From the NCBI GenBank assembly GCA_021821235.1, contig JAKACS010000040.1:1-11701 (forward strand): a stretch of 11,701 bases of DNA, in the 5' to 3' direction. The notes below the pieces were generated by a model that did not search any database, was not told the origin of the DNA, and saw only the letters and a list, made by a program, of their open reading frames with translations. The position numbers were made by a program, and so were the translations under genes. The DNA is from Bacillota bacterium (GTDB lineage Bacteria; Bacillota; Bacilli; Bacillales_B; DSM-18226). Numbering within the stretch: position 1 is the stretch's first letter; each line of letters begins with the position of its first letter. Of this stretch, positions 1-6,981 are shown one piece after another.

Positions 1-4
1 CCGG

Positions 5-1480
5 GTGAAAGAAATTGAAGACCGCCTTACCACCCTCATCCATTCAATGGTGGACTTTGTCAATTTTAAAGACGGCGACGGGCGCTGGATTGAAGCAAAT
101 GAGTTTGGGCTCAAATTATTTCAGTTAGAAAACGTTGATTTTCGCGGGAAAAAGGATTCTGAGTTAGCGGAATACACCGACTTTTATGCTGATGCCCTCC
201 GTTACTGCGAAGTTTCCGATGAAGAAACTTGGCAAAACGGAAAAATTACCCGTGTTGAAGAAATCATTCCGCTGCCAAATGGCGAGGCGAAAACATTTGA
301 TACGATTAAAGTGCCGCTTTTCCATGAAGATGGAAGCCGCAACGGATTGGTGATTATCGGACGGGACATTACTGAGAAGAAAAACGTTGAAAAACTTTTA
401 GTGGAAAGCCAGCAGCAGTACAAATCGCTGTTTGAATACAACCCTGATATGGTATTTATGCTTGATTTGGATTTAATTGTTACCAATTTAAATCCGCAGT
501 TTGAAACAATGACTGGTTATCCCAAAGAACACTTGATTGGGAAAAGTCTTCCTGATCTCCTGCCAGCGGGTTTAAAGGAAGAAGTGTACGTACATTGCTC
601 CTATGTATTAACTAGCCATGAGCCGGTTACGTATGAGATTTCCGTTAATCGGAAAAACGGTTCGAACATTACCCTGCAATGTACGGCCCTGCCGATGATG
701 ATTCATGGCCAAATTTCCGGAATTATTGGTTATGGAAAGGACGTGACTACCTTAAGGCAGGCAGAGGAACAGCTGCGAAGAGCAGAAAAACTTTCAGTTG
801 TCGGGGAATTATCTGCAAGTGTTGCTCACGAAATCCGCAACCCGCTTACTTCTTTAAAGGGATTTGTGCAAATCTTGCAGCTCGAAGATCAAACCCATCA
901 AATGTATTATCAGATTATGATGGATGAATTGACAAGAATTAACCATATTGTTGGTGAACTATTGCTTTTGGCAAAGCCGCAGCACGTTCAATTCACAAAG
1001 GCAAATTTATATAAGATAGTAAGTGATGTCTTGTCACTGCTTCATACCGAGGCCAATATGCATAACGTCCAATTTACATTTAAATCACCATCTAAAGAAA
1101 TGTGGCTTGATTGTGAACCGAATCAGCTTAAACAGCTGTTTATCAATTTAATCAAAAATGCGATTGATGCCTCTTTAAGCGGCGGAACGATCTCAGTCGT
1201 TCTTGAAAAAGCGCGGCATGGCAAAACGGCTGTCATCATTAAGGACGAAGGAGAAGGAATGTCCAACGAGCGATTATCGCGGATCGGTGAGCCATTTTAT
1301 TCATCAAAAGAAAAAGGTACAGGCCTTGGTCTTACTGTCAGCTTTAAGATCGTTCAATCCCACCATGGAACAATTGATTTTGAAAGTGAAAAAGGAACAG
1401 GGACAACGGTTCGAATCAAACTGCCGCTAAAATCCTCTGCCGTTCAAACGAATGGAGAAAAGAAAATAGTAATGGCTTAA
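5..1480 (+). CDS. PAS-PAS sensor histidine kinase, sporulation-kinase type (start may lie outside the window)
   Basis: Predicted ATP-dependent sensor kinase that autophosphorylates on histidine. Two PAS domains (about residues 5-120, ending in the GRDIT signature, and 136-252) precede a HisKA helix pair and an HATPase domain. The H-box carries H275 in HEIRNPLTSLKGF, very like the Spo0F-phosphorylating kinases KinA-KinE. The N-box has N385, the G1 box is DEGEGM (414-419), F431 marks the F-box and the G2 box is GTGLGL (438-443), so every catalytic motif is present. No membrane segment is visible, which suggests a cytoplasmic sensor; the PAS ligand is unknown. The GTG at 5 is the first visible start, but the frame stays open to the left edge and no ribosome binding site can be checked, so the N-terminus may be incomplete. 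No response regulator follows; a terminator comes 10 bases after the stop. Kinase identity is secure. A role in the sporulation phosphorelay is inference. Confidence 0.93.
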   Translation: MKEIEDRLTTLIHSMVDFVNFKDGDGRWIEANEFGLKLFQLENVDFRGKKDSELAEYTDFYADALRYCEVSDEETWQNGKITRVEEIIPLPNGEAKTFDTIKVPLFHEDGSRNGLVIIGRDITEKKNVEKLLVESQQQYKSLFEYNPDMVFMLDLDLIVTNLNPQFETMTGYPKEHLIGKSLPDLLPAGLKEEVYVHCSYVLTSHEPVTYEISVNRKNGSNITLQCTALPMMIHGQISGIIGYGKDVTTLRQAEEQLRRAEKLSVVGELSASVAHEIRNPLTSLKGFVQILQLEDQTHQMYYQIMMDELTRINHIVGELLLLAKPQHVQFTKANLYKIVSDVLSLLHTEANMHNVQFTFKSPSKEMWLDCEPNQLKQLFINLIKNAIDASLSGGTISVVLEKARHGKTAVIIKDEGEGMSNERLSRIGEPFYSSKEKGTGLGLTVSFKIVQSHHGTIDFESEKGTGTTVRIKLPLKSSAVQTNGEKKIVMA

Positions 1481-1489
1481 AAAATGGCA

Positions 1490-1523
1490 GGCGCAAATAT
1501 CATGATGTTTGCGCCTTTTTTTT
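1490..1523 (+). terminator. Intrinsic terminator of the kinase gene, overlapping the 3' end of the convergent gerB-type gene
   Basis: An 11-base-pair stem (1490-1500 with 1505-1515, one G-T pair) closes a CATG tetraloop and is followed by eight T residues (1516-1523). It is a strong Rho-independent terminator on the plus strand, 10 bases past the kinase stop. On the minus strand the T-run (complement of 1479-1484) begins about five bases after the stem, so termination of the ger operon here is possible but weaker. The stop codon and the last few codons of the convergent gene lie inside the hairpin. Confidence 0.9.
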
Positions 1524-2606
1524 ACGGTTGCGAAAATAAGCAATCACAAGAAGAATAGTAGGAAATATGATTTGAAATGGCCAATGCAAGAAAATCGGCA
1601 CAATGGTCAAACCTTCCTTGATGTGTTCAGCATAATTGGATGCAATCATCATCGAAGCAAACAAAATAACCAGCCCAATTGGAAACACCAGTTTGCGTTG
1701 ATCTTGGAATTGAAACACATCCGCGGTTGCTGCGACTGCAGCATAATAAAAAATCGTAATTTTAAAAAATCCGCCGACAACAAGGTAAAGCATAAACAAA
1801 ACATCAAGGCGTTCAATAAAGCCGCCAACTTCAATTTTGCTAACCGTGCTTAAGAGCGGAAATGGCGATCGTGTATACAAATCAACCCCAAGGGCCGCAA
1901 TGTTGATGATAATCGTAATCGTGATGTTGATCCCACTGAGAATCATGCCACCGATGCACACTTTTCTGACTTTTTCTTTCTCATTAACAAATGGGAGCAC
2001 CATTGTAAAAACAACCATTTCTCCAAACGGAAAGAGGAGCGTTTGGCTTATGGTCGCCTGCAAGATCGGACGCCATCCGTTTTCCAGCATTGGCTGCAAG
2101 TTTTCAAAATGAAATAATCCTGACACCATGACAAGCACGATTCCGGTAATTGCCAACAAATAGACAAGGGCGAAATATAACTCGCCCACCCTTGCCAGCA
2201 CCTCAAAGCCTTTGCGAATCCCATAAATGATTGCCAAGATCATGAGCGTATTAACGATAAACAACGGTGTATTGGAGTAAATCGTGGTTGTTAACAATTC
2301 GCCAAAGTCGCGTAAAACCCTTGAAGCTAAATAAATAAAATAGACAATATAAAAAAAAGCAAGAATGCGGCCGACCCATTTTCCCGTGATTTTTTGGACG
2401 TAGGTTGTTGGTGGAACATCGGGATAGTAGCGATATAAAAAATAGTAGATATGGAAAAGGGCGATTCCGCCAATCATGCCAAGGAGGATCGTGATCCAGG
2501 CATCCTGCTTGGCACTCGCTCCTACTCCAACTAAAATGGAACTTCCCATTTCAAATAGAACAACTAAGACAAATAGCTGTGTCGCATTAATCTTCGCCTT
2601 TTCCAT
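1500..2606 (-). CDS. gerKB: Germinant receptor B subunit (GerAB/GerKB family spore permease-like protein)
   Basis: Integral membrane subunit of a spore germinant receptor, from the amino acid permease-like GerB family, thought to bind or sense the nutrient in the inner spore membrane. The 368-residue product is hydrophobic along almost its whole length, with roughly ten membrane segments, beginning at about residue 9 and ending near 358 before a basic RNRKKK tail. Length is normal for the family. The ATG at 2606 is preceded by AGAGGA about 11 bases upstream. It is the last gene of the A-C-B operon, 25 bases after the C gene. The final codons run through an eight-A tract and into the hairpin shared with the kinase gene, and the TGA stop lies in the stem. 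The gerK name rests on gene order, not on alignment; the germinant cannot be read from sequence. Confidence 0.92.
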   Translation of the reverse strand: MEKAKINATQLFVLVVLFEMGSSILVGVGASAKQDAWITILLGMIGGIALFHIYYFLYRYYPDVPPTTYVQKITGKWVGRILAFFYIVYFIYLASRVLRDFGELLTTTIYSNTPLFIVNTLMILAIIYGIRKGFEVLARVGELYFALVYLLAITGIVLVMVSGLFHFENLQPMLENGWRPILQATISQTLLFPFGEMVVFTMVLPFVNEKEKVRKVCIGGMILSGINITITIIINIAALGVDLYTRSPFPLLSTVSKIEVGGFIERLDVLFMLYLVVGGFFKITIFYYAAVAATADVFQFQDQRKLVFPIGLVILFASMMIASNYAEHIKEGLTIVPIFLHWPFQIIFPTILLVIAYFRNRKKKAQTS

Positions 2607-2631
2607 TCTTCACATTCCTCTTTGTTAGCGA

Positions 2632-3840
2632 TTATTTTTTCATATCAGACCAAAATGGCAAGCTGCGTACGCCTTCACGGCGGATATATGCATGGACTTC
2701 TACTGTAACCGGAAGGTCGACAAATCGGTCATCCCAATTCTGCTTTGCTTTTTTCCAGTACACTGGATTGGCGCGATGAATCTTTTCGCCAAATCCGAAA
2801 ATATCGCTTTTTAGTTGTTTGGCATCAGCAATTGCCGCTAACACTTCTTTGTTGATTTTTTGGGATAATTTATTTTCAATTTTTTCAATGATCTCTGGAT
2901 TATTCAAATCAATCGGCACATCTGCCTCTTCCAAAACGCCTTCTTCTTTTACGGTTATATAAATATGCGGCTGCCCGTTCTTCACCTTTGCCGAAACCTT
3001 TGTCTTTGCTCTCGTTGGTGAAACGCCGATCGCATCTTTTTTCTTGTCCCAATCAACACTAATTGCCGTGCTTTTCACCTTATCCATGATTCGTAATACA
3101 CCTCTTGCGTGTTCTTTGCGGATCCAGCCGACTAATTTACCTTTTTTAAATATCGCCAGTCCGTCCGACTGAATAATCACTGGCGGTATAGCAGAACTGA
3201 GGTTTTTATTTGTACTTCGTTCACTTAAGTTACCGCTTAAAGCAAAAACAGAGACAACAGGCTCTTTGCCATTACTAACAAGACTCGCTATAAAATCATC
3301 AATGGTCACGATCATATTTTCACCGAGCATTTCTTCCGTTACCAGCAATGTTTTTGAAATTTTATCGACCGGCAGTTTGTCAATATTCGATAACGTTGTT
3401 AGCATTTCCTCTGCCGTAGCATTTTTGGCAATAATCATCTTAGTGGTCGTTCGAAATTCCGGATAACGATCGAGTACATCTAAAATATCGAGAATCCCGG
3501 CTCTTGCTTGTTCTTCACCGATTACCAATAGATTGGTATGTCCATAATATAAGCGGCGCGGAATTTTTCTTGTCGCGATTCTTGCAGTTTCTAGCAAATT
3601 TTTCCCAGATGATTGGTATACAACAATTGGCAGCCCCTGACCGCCGCCGTTCTGCCCTGCGGCGACATTCCCGGGGATAACGATTTGATAGGTACTCGTG
3701 AACTTTTCGCCACTTTTTCCTTTATCGACGCCAACTCCCATTACAAAGGCCAGATCGGTCAGTTCTTTCTGATTCCAGCAGCCGCTAAGAAGCGGAATCA
3801 TGAAAATAACGGCCAACAAACAGATAAACCTTCGCATCAT
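2632..3840 (-). CDS. gerKC: Germinant receptor C subunit (GerAC/GerKC family lipoprotein)
   Basis: Lipoprotein subunit of a GerA-type germinant receptor, expected on the outer face of the inner spore membrane and anchored by a diacylglyceryl cysteine. The N-terminus has a basic MMRR start, a hydrophobic stretch and the lipobox LLSGC, with lipidated C21 followed by WNQKELTDLAFVMGVGVDK, a typical Ger(x)C opening. The 402-residue length fits the family. The start is the first of two adjacent ATG codons at 3840; it overlaps the A-gene stop as ATGA, and AAGGTGATC lies just upstream inside the A gene, so translation of A and C is probably coupled. Lipidation by Lgt is known to matter for several receptors of this family; that it does so here is inference. 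Confidence 0.94.
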   Translation of the reverse strand: MMRRFICLLAVIFMIPLLSGCWNQKELTDLAFVMGVGVDKGKSGEKFTSTYQIVIPGNVAAGQNGGGQGLPIVVYQSSGKNLLETARIATRKIPRRLYYGHTNLLVIGEEQARAGILDILDVLDRYPEFRTTTKMIIAKNATAEEMLTTLSNIDKLPVDKISKTLLVTEEMLGENMIVTIDDFIASLVSNGKEPVVSVFALSGNLSERSTNKNLSSAIPPVIIQSDGLAIFKKGKLVGWIRKEHARGVLRIMDKVKSTAISVDWDKKKDAIGVSPTRAKTKVSAKVKNGQPHIYITVKEEGVLEEADVPIDLNNPEIIEKIENKLSQKINKEVLAAIADAKQLKSDIFGFGEKIHRANPVYWKKAKQNWDDRFVDLPVTVEVHAYIRREGVRSLPFWSDMKK

Positions 3841-5453
3841 TTTTGATCACCTTGCTGCTTCGCGTTTGCCGCATCGTTTTTTTGCGGCGGCTGCGGTTTC
3901 TGATTTTTTCCTGTTCTCGCCAAATTATTTTTACTTATCAGTTGCGGTCGATCTTTCATTGCCCAAATTGGGAAACGGATTAATACGTCCTGCTGACCTT
4001 TCCAGCTAAATGGAGCAATTGGCGCCATATACGGAACACCAAAAGACCTTAAGGAACACAAATGGATCGTCATCACCATCACCGCTAACGAAATACCGTA
4101 GAAACCTAAAAACGTCGCTATCCCCATAATGATAAAGCGGAGCAATCGGGTTGAAATCGCCATCGCAAACGTCGGTGTCGAGAAATTGGCAATCGCTGTA
4201 CTTGAAACAACTATAACCATCACGGGTGAGACAAACCCAGCTTGAACGGCTGCCTGGCCAATTACAAGGGCACCGACAATTGAAACAGCTTGGCCGACTG
4301 CCCGCGGCAGGCGCAATCCGGCTTCTCGCAAAATCTCAAAGGTTATTTCCATGATCAATGCCTCTACAAATGCAGGAAATGGAACGTTTTCCCTTTGGGC
4401 AGCAATTGCAATCGCCATTGTCGTTGGGATCATTTCCTGATGGAAGGTGGTGGCAGCGATATAGATGGCCGGTCCAATCAATGAAATGAAAAATGCGGCA
4501 ATCCGCAGCAACCGGATTCCAGTCGAGATATCAAATCGTGAATAGTAATCATCGGCTGCTTGAAAAAACTCAATAAAAACAGCAGGTGCCGTCAGAACGA
4601 ATGGAGTCCCGTCAATGAAGATCGCAACCCTGCCTTCCAATAGCTGCGAACAGACAACATCTGGCCGTTCTGTATGGTAGACAGTCGGGAACGTTGTCCA
4701 TGTCTGGTCTTCAATCAGTTGTTCAATATATCCTGATTCCAAAATTGAATCAATTTGTATTCGTTTTAACCGCTCTTTTGCTTCGGTAATGATTTTTTCA
4801 TTGGCGATCCCTTTAATATACATCAAGCCGACATCTGTTTGCGTAACCGTACCAATTTTCATTGTCTCAAGCCAAAGATTCGGACTTTTGATCCGCCTGC
4901 GAATTAAAGAAGTATTTGTTCGGAAAGATTCCGTGAAAGCATCCTTTGGTCCGCGAATTGTCAACTGCGTTGTCGGTTCCGTGATTGCGCGTTTTTCACC
5001 ACCACGTGTGCTGCCACCGATGGCCACTTCATAGCCATTCAGAAAAATGATTGTATCTCCTGAAAGCAGTGATTCATATAGTTTGTCCCAGTCGCGAATT
5101 TGACTGATGCTGCCTAAAGACACTGCTTTTTCCAACATAAGCTGATACGGATCTTTTCCTGCTTCAGAATCGGTACTTTTTTTCATCAATGTTTCGATAA
5201 TAAATTCGCTGATCACTTTGCTGTCAGATATGCCGTCAATATAAACGATCGCACCTGTTATATGCTGAAACTGAAACTCACGAATAACGATATCTGTGCT
5301 GTTGCCAAGTTCTTGTTTAATTCGCTGCAAATTGTCTTGACAATTTTTTAGGATAGGCAGTTGTTCAGGCGATTGCGGATCTGCTTGCTGCCGCAAATTG
5401 TCTTGTTGCCGAATTTTGGACCGCTTTTTTAAAATGGAAGAAAGAAGCGACAT
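3837..5453 (-). CDS. gerKA: Germinant receptor A subunit (GerAA/GerKA family)
   Basis: First gene of the receptor operon. The product (538 residues) has a soluble N-terminal region (about 1-310), then several membrane segments between about 316 and 465, then a hydrophilic, glutamine- and lysine-rich tail. Family hallmarks are visible: ITEPTTQLTIRGPKDAFTES (157-176) followed by NTSLIRRRIKSPNLWLE, the EGRVAIFIDGTPF segment (273-285), and LREAGLRLPRAVGQAVSIVG (375-394). The family works with B and C subunits as a nutrient-responsive receptor; structural work on relatives supports a membrane channel role for A subunits. The ATG at 5453 has AAAGGAGG (5462-5469) eight bases upstream. A candidate sigma-G promoter lies at 5479-5509. 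A 13-base direct repeat occurs in the N-terminal coding part but does not amount to a tandem duplication. Which nutrient is sensed is unknown. Confidence 0.95.
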   Translation of the reverse strand: MSLLSSILKKRSKIRQQDNLRQQADPQSPEQLPILKNCQDNLQRIKQELGNSTDIVIREFQFQHITGAIVYIDGISDSKVISEFIIETLMKKSTDSEAGKDPYQLMLEKAVSLGSISQIRDWDKLYESLLSGDTIIFLNGYEVAIGGSTRGGEKRAITEPTTQLTIRGPKDAFTESFRTNTSLIRRRIKSPNLWLETMKIGTVTQTDVGLMYIKGIANEKIITEAKERLKRIQIDSILESGYIEQLIEDQTWTTFPTVYHTERPDVVCSQLLEGRVAIFIDGTPFVLTAPAVFIEFFQAADDYYSRFDISTGIRLLRIAAFFISLIGPAIYIAATTFHQEMIPTTMAIAIAAQRENVPFPAFVEALIMEITFEILREAGLRLPRAVGQAVSIVGALVIGQAAVQAGFVSPVMVIVVSSTAIANFSTPTFAMAISTRLLRFIIMGIATFLGFYGISLAVMVMTIHLCSLRSFGVPYMAPIAPFSWKGQQDVLIRFPIWAMKDRPQLISKNNLARTGKNQKPQPPQKNDAANAKQQGDQK

Positions 5454-5478
5454 CCTGCCTGCCTCCTTTAATGATGTT

Positions 5479-5509
5479 TGTTATGTTGCCTCGACTATTA
5501 ATGCATTCA
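5479..5509 (-). promoter_or_regulatory. Candidate sigma-G promoter of the gerA-C-B operon
   Basis: Read on the minus strand, TGAATG (5509-5504) is followed by an 18-base spacer and CATAACA (5485-5479). This resembles the forespore sigma-G pattern (about TGNATR, 18 bases, CATNNTA) with one mismatch in the -10. The predicted start near 5472 would give a leader of about 19 bases that still holds the ribosome binding site at 5462-5469. Germinant receptor operons of B. subtilis are known sigma-G targets, so the position is right, but the match was made by eye only. Confidence 0.45.
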
Positions 5510-5521
5510 GCATTTTTCTCA

Positions 5522-5545
5522 TTAGTGGTTATCGTAACCAGCTAA
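5522..5545. repeat. Inverted repeat in the divergent ger control region
   Basis: TTAG-TGGTTA, spacer TCG, TAACCA-G-CTAA: ten paired bases per arm with one unpaired G at 5541. It begins 13 bases upstream of the candidate -35 of the gerA-type operon. No T-run directly follows, so it looks more like an operator for a dimeric regulator than a terminator. The binding protein is unknown; SpoVT, which tunes sigma-G genes, is only a speculation. Confidence 0.5.
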
Positions 5546-5561
5546 ACTGTTTTTATCCACT

Positions 5562-5584
5562 TTAAAGGGATTTTTTCCCGTTAA
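5562..5584. repeat. Second inverted repeat in the divergent ger control region
   Basis: TTAAAGGGA and TCCCGTTAA flank a five-T loop (5571-5575), with eight of nine arm positions pairing. It lies 18 bases upstream of the candidate -35 of the small divergent gene. It differs in sequence from the dyad at 5522-5545. It may be an operator, or simply chance in AT-rich DNA. Confidence 0.4.
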
Positions 5585-5600
5585 CCAAATCCCGTTCTGT

Positions 5601-5631
5601 CGTATAGAACCACATCAGCGTCCTTAAACTA
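5601..5631 (+). promoter_or_regulatory. Candidate sigma-G promoter of the small divergent membrane-protein gene
   Basis: CGTATA (5601-5606), which contains a perfect GTATA -35 core, is followed by an 18-base spacer and TAAACTA (5625-5631), five of seven matches to CATACTA. The spacing is the same as in the opposite-facing candidate at 5479-5509. The predicted start near 5638 leaves a leader of about 30 bases with a good ribosome binding site. No convincing sigma-A promoter was seen for this gene. The -10 match is weak. Confidence 0.35.
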
Positions 5632-5654
5632 TAGATACCGATTCTAAAATAAGT

Positions 5655-5662
5655 GAAGGTGG
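5655..5662 (+). promoter_or_regulatory. Ribosome binding site that sets the TTG start of the small gene
   Basis: GAAGGTGG lies five bases before the TTG at 5668. The upstream in-frame GTG at 5653 overlaps this site and has no site of its own, so TTG is preferred. Confidence 0.7.
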
Positions 5663-5667
5663 TTCAC

Positions 5668-5907
5668 TTGAAGCTCTTTTTTGTGATGCTTTTATTGTCT
5701 TTTTGCTTAGGATTTATCATTCTTTTGATGGATTTTATCGCTGGAGAACCATTTCAATATGATCTATTACAAGTGCTCAATCCCTTTTCGGTCATGGAAG
5801 CACCGGAATATGTCGTGATATCGATCTTTTTCTTTTTTATTTTTCTGCAATTGTTTCAAGGTTATTTGAAAAAGAAGCAGCAAAAGAATTCACAAACACA
5901 AAAATGA
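5668..5907 (+). CDS. Small two-membrane-segment protein, candidate germinant-receptor D protein
   Basis: From the TTG at 5668 the product is 79 residues: a first membrane segment at about 3-24, a short loop (GEPFQYDLLQVLNPF, about 26-40), a second membrane segment at about 48-67, and a basic, glutamine-rich tail (KKKQQKNSQTQK). Small genes of about this size, encoding proteins with two membrane segments, have been described in or beside Bacillus germinant receptor operons (D genes, for example at B. subtilis gerK and B. megaterium gerU), and they modulate germination. This gene is divergent from a gerK-order operon and has a sigma-G-like promoter candidate, so a D-protein role is a reasonable inference, not a demonstrated homology. 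The alternative is an unrelated small membrane protein of unknown function. No clear terminator separates it from the reductase gene downstream. Confidence 0.75.
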   Translation: MKLFFVMLLLSFCLGFIILLMDFIAGEPFQYDLLQVLNPFSVMEAPEYVVISIFFFFIFLQLFQGYLKKKQQKNSQTQK

Positions 5908-5926
5908 ATTCTGGAGAAGCTATTTC

Positions 5927-5955
5927 TGGACACAATCCTTGGGATGTAGTATTTT
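5927..5955 (+). promoter_or_regulatory. Candidate sigma-A promoter of the aldo/keto reductase gene
   Basis: TGGACA (5927-5932, five of six to TTGACA), a 17-base spacer and TATTTT (5950-5955, four of six to TATAAT). Transcription would start near 5962, about 35 bases before the GTG start. A short inverted repeat, AGTATTT (5948-5954) and AAATACT (5970-5976), overlaps the -10 and the predicted start. Confidence 0.4.
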
Positions 5956-5983
5956 TAGTTTGAGTGACGAAATACTTTATTTT

Positions 5984-5990
5984 GGGAGGG
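5984..5990 (+). promoter_or_regulatory. Ribosome binding site that sets the GTG start of the reductase gene
   Basis: GGGAGGG lies six bases before the GTG at 5997. The longer frame from ATG 5964 would place this site inside the coding region and add eleven residues that precede the conserved EYRRLG start of the family. Confidence 0.85.
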
Positions 5991-5996
5991 AATACC

Positions 5997-6941
5997 GTGG
6001 AATATCGCCGTTTAGGAAAGACTGGAGTAAAGGTTAGCGAAATTAGTCTCGGCAGTTGGCTTACATACGGGGGATATGTAGAAGAAGAAAAGGCAACATC
6101 CTCCATCGACAAAGCCTATGATCTTGGAATCAACTTCTTTGATACCGCAAATGTTTATATGCGCGGTGAAGCAGAAATCGTCGTTGGCAAGGCGTTGAAA
6201 AAGTATCCGCGCGATTCGTATGTCCTTGCGACAAAAGTGTTTTGGCCAATGGGTGACGGCCCGAATGACCGCGGGCTTTCGCGCAAACACGTTATTGAGC
6301 AATGCCACGCAAGCCTGAAGCGTCTTGGAACCGATTATGTTGACCTTTATTATTGCCATCGCTTTGACCCGGAAACGCCCGTCGAAGAAACATTAAGGGC
6401 ACTTGATGACTTGGTTCGCCAAGGAAAAGTTCTGTATGTCGGTGTTAGCGAATGGACTGCCGAGCAAATTACGGAAGCTATACATATTGCTGATAAAAAA
6501 CTGCTCGACCGCATCGTGGTTAACCAGCCGCAGTACAGCATGCTCGAGCGCTATATCGAAAAAGAAGTTCTTCCTGTGAGTGAAAAATACGGGATCGGCC
6601 AAGTTGTCTGGTCGCCACTTGCCCAAGGCGTGCTGACAGGCAAATACAAAAAAGGCGCCGCAGTGCCTCAAGGAAGCCGTGCCGCCCAGGAAAACTACGG
6701 TGCATTGTTTGGTCTTTTAACAGATGAGAACCTTGATAAGGTTGAACGATTAAAAGAAATAGCAGCTGACAATGAACTGACTATGGCCCAGCTCGCCCTC
6801 GCCTGGATTTTGCGACAAAAAGGCGTTTCAAGCGCGATCGTCGGTGCAAGCAGACCGGAACAGCTTGAAGAAAATGTTAAAGCCTCCGGCGTAAAATTAA
6901 GCACAGAAACCCTGCAAACAATTGAAGAAATCTTAAACTAA
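5997..6941 (+). CDS. Aldo/keto reductase, potassium channel beta-subunit-like subgroup
   Basis: Predicted cytoplasmic NADPH-dependent oxidoreductase of 314 residues with the (beta/alpha)8 aldo/keto reductase fold. From the GTG start the product opens with EYRRLGKTGVKVSEISLGSW, typical of the family. The catalytic tetrad is intact: D49 and Y54 (in FFDTANVY), K80 (ATKV) and H121 (YYCHR). Cofactor-binding elements include SPLAQGVLTGKY (206-217) and GASRPEQLEEN (283-293). The overall look is that of the voltage-gated K+ channel beta-subunit-like enzymes common in Bacillaceae; the physiological substrate cannot be told from sequence and is probably an aldehyde or ketone. It is a single gene with its own promoter candidate and a terminator, convergent with narI, and nothing ties it functionally to either neighbour. 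Confidence 0.93.
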   Translation: MEYRRLGKTGVKVSEISLGSWLTYGGYVEEEKATSSIDKAYDLGINFFDTANVYMRGEAEIVVGKALKKYPRDSYVLATKVFWPMGDGPNDRGLSRKHVIEQCHASLKRLGTDYVDLYYCHRFDPETPVEETLRALDDLVRQGKVLYVGVSEWTAEQITEAIHIADKKLLDRIVVNQPQYSMLERYIEKEVLPVSEKYGIGQVVWSPLAQGVLTGKYKKGAAVPQGSRAAQENYGALFGLLTDENLDKVERLKEIAADNELTMAQLALAWILRQKGVSSAIVGASRPEQLEENVKASGVKLSTETLQTIEEILN

Positions 6942-6950
6942 AAAATAGTA

Positions 6951-6978
6951 AAAAGCCTGCGTATTGCGCAGGCTTTTT
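6951..6978. terminator. Bidirectional terminator between the reductase gene and narI
   Basis: A GC-rich stem, GCCTGCG (6955-6961) with CGCAGGC (6967-6973), closes a TATTG loop. It is flanked by AAAA on the left and TTTTT on the right, so each strand reads a hairpin followed by a short U-run. It lies 9 bases after the reductase stop and 3 bases after the narI stop, and so can end both convergent units. Confidence 0.9.
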
Positions 6979-6981
6979 GTT

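Noticed and set aside
5327..5405. 13-base direct repeat (copies at 5327-5339 and 5393-5405) in the gerA-type gene, as a tandem duplication
   Set aside because: The copies are 22 codons apart in frame, but flanking residues differ; only the short QDNL coding stretch is shared.
5964..5996. Earlier ATG start for the aldo/keto reductase
   Set aside because: It would put the strong GGGAGGG site within the coding region and add a non-conserved extension; GTG 5997 matches the family start.
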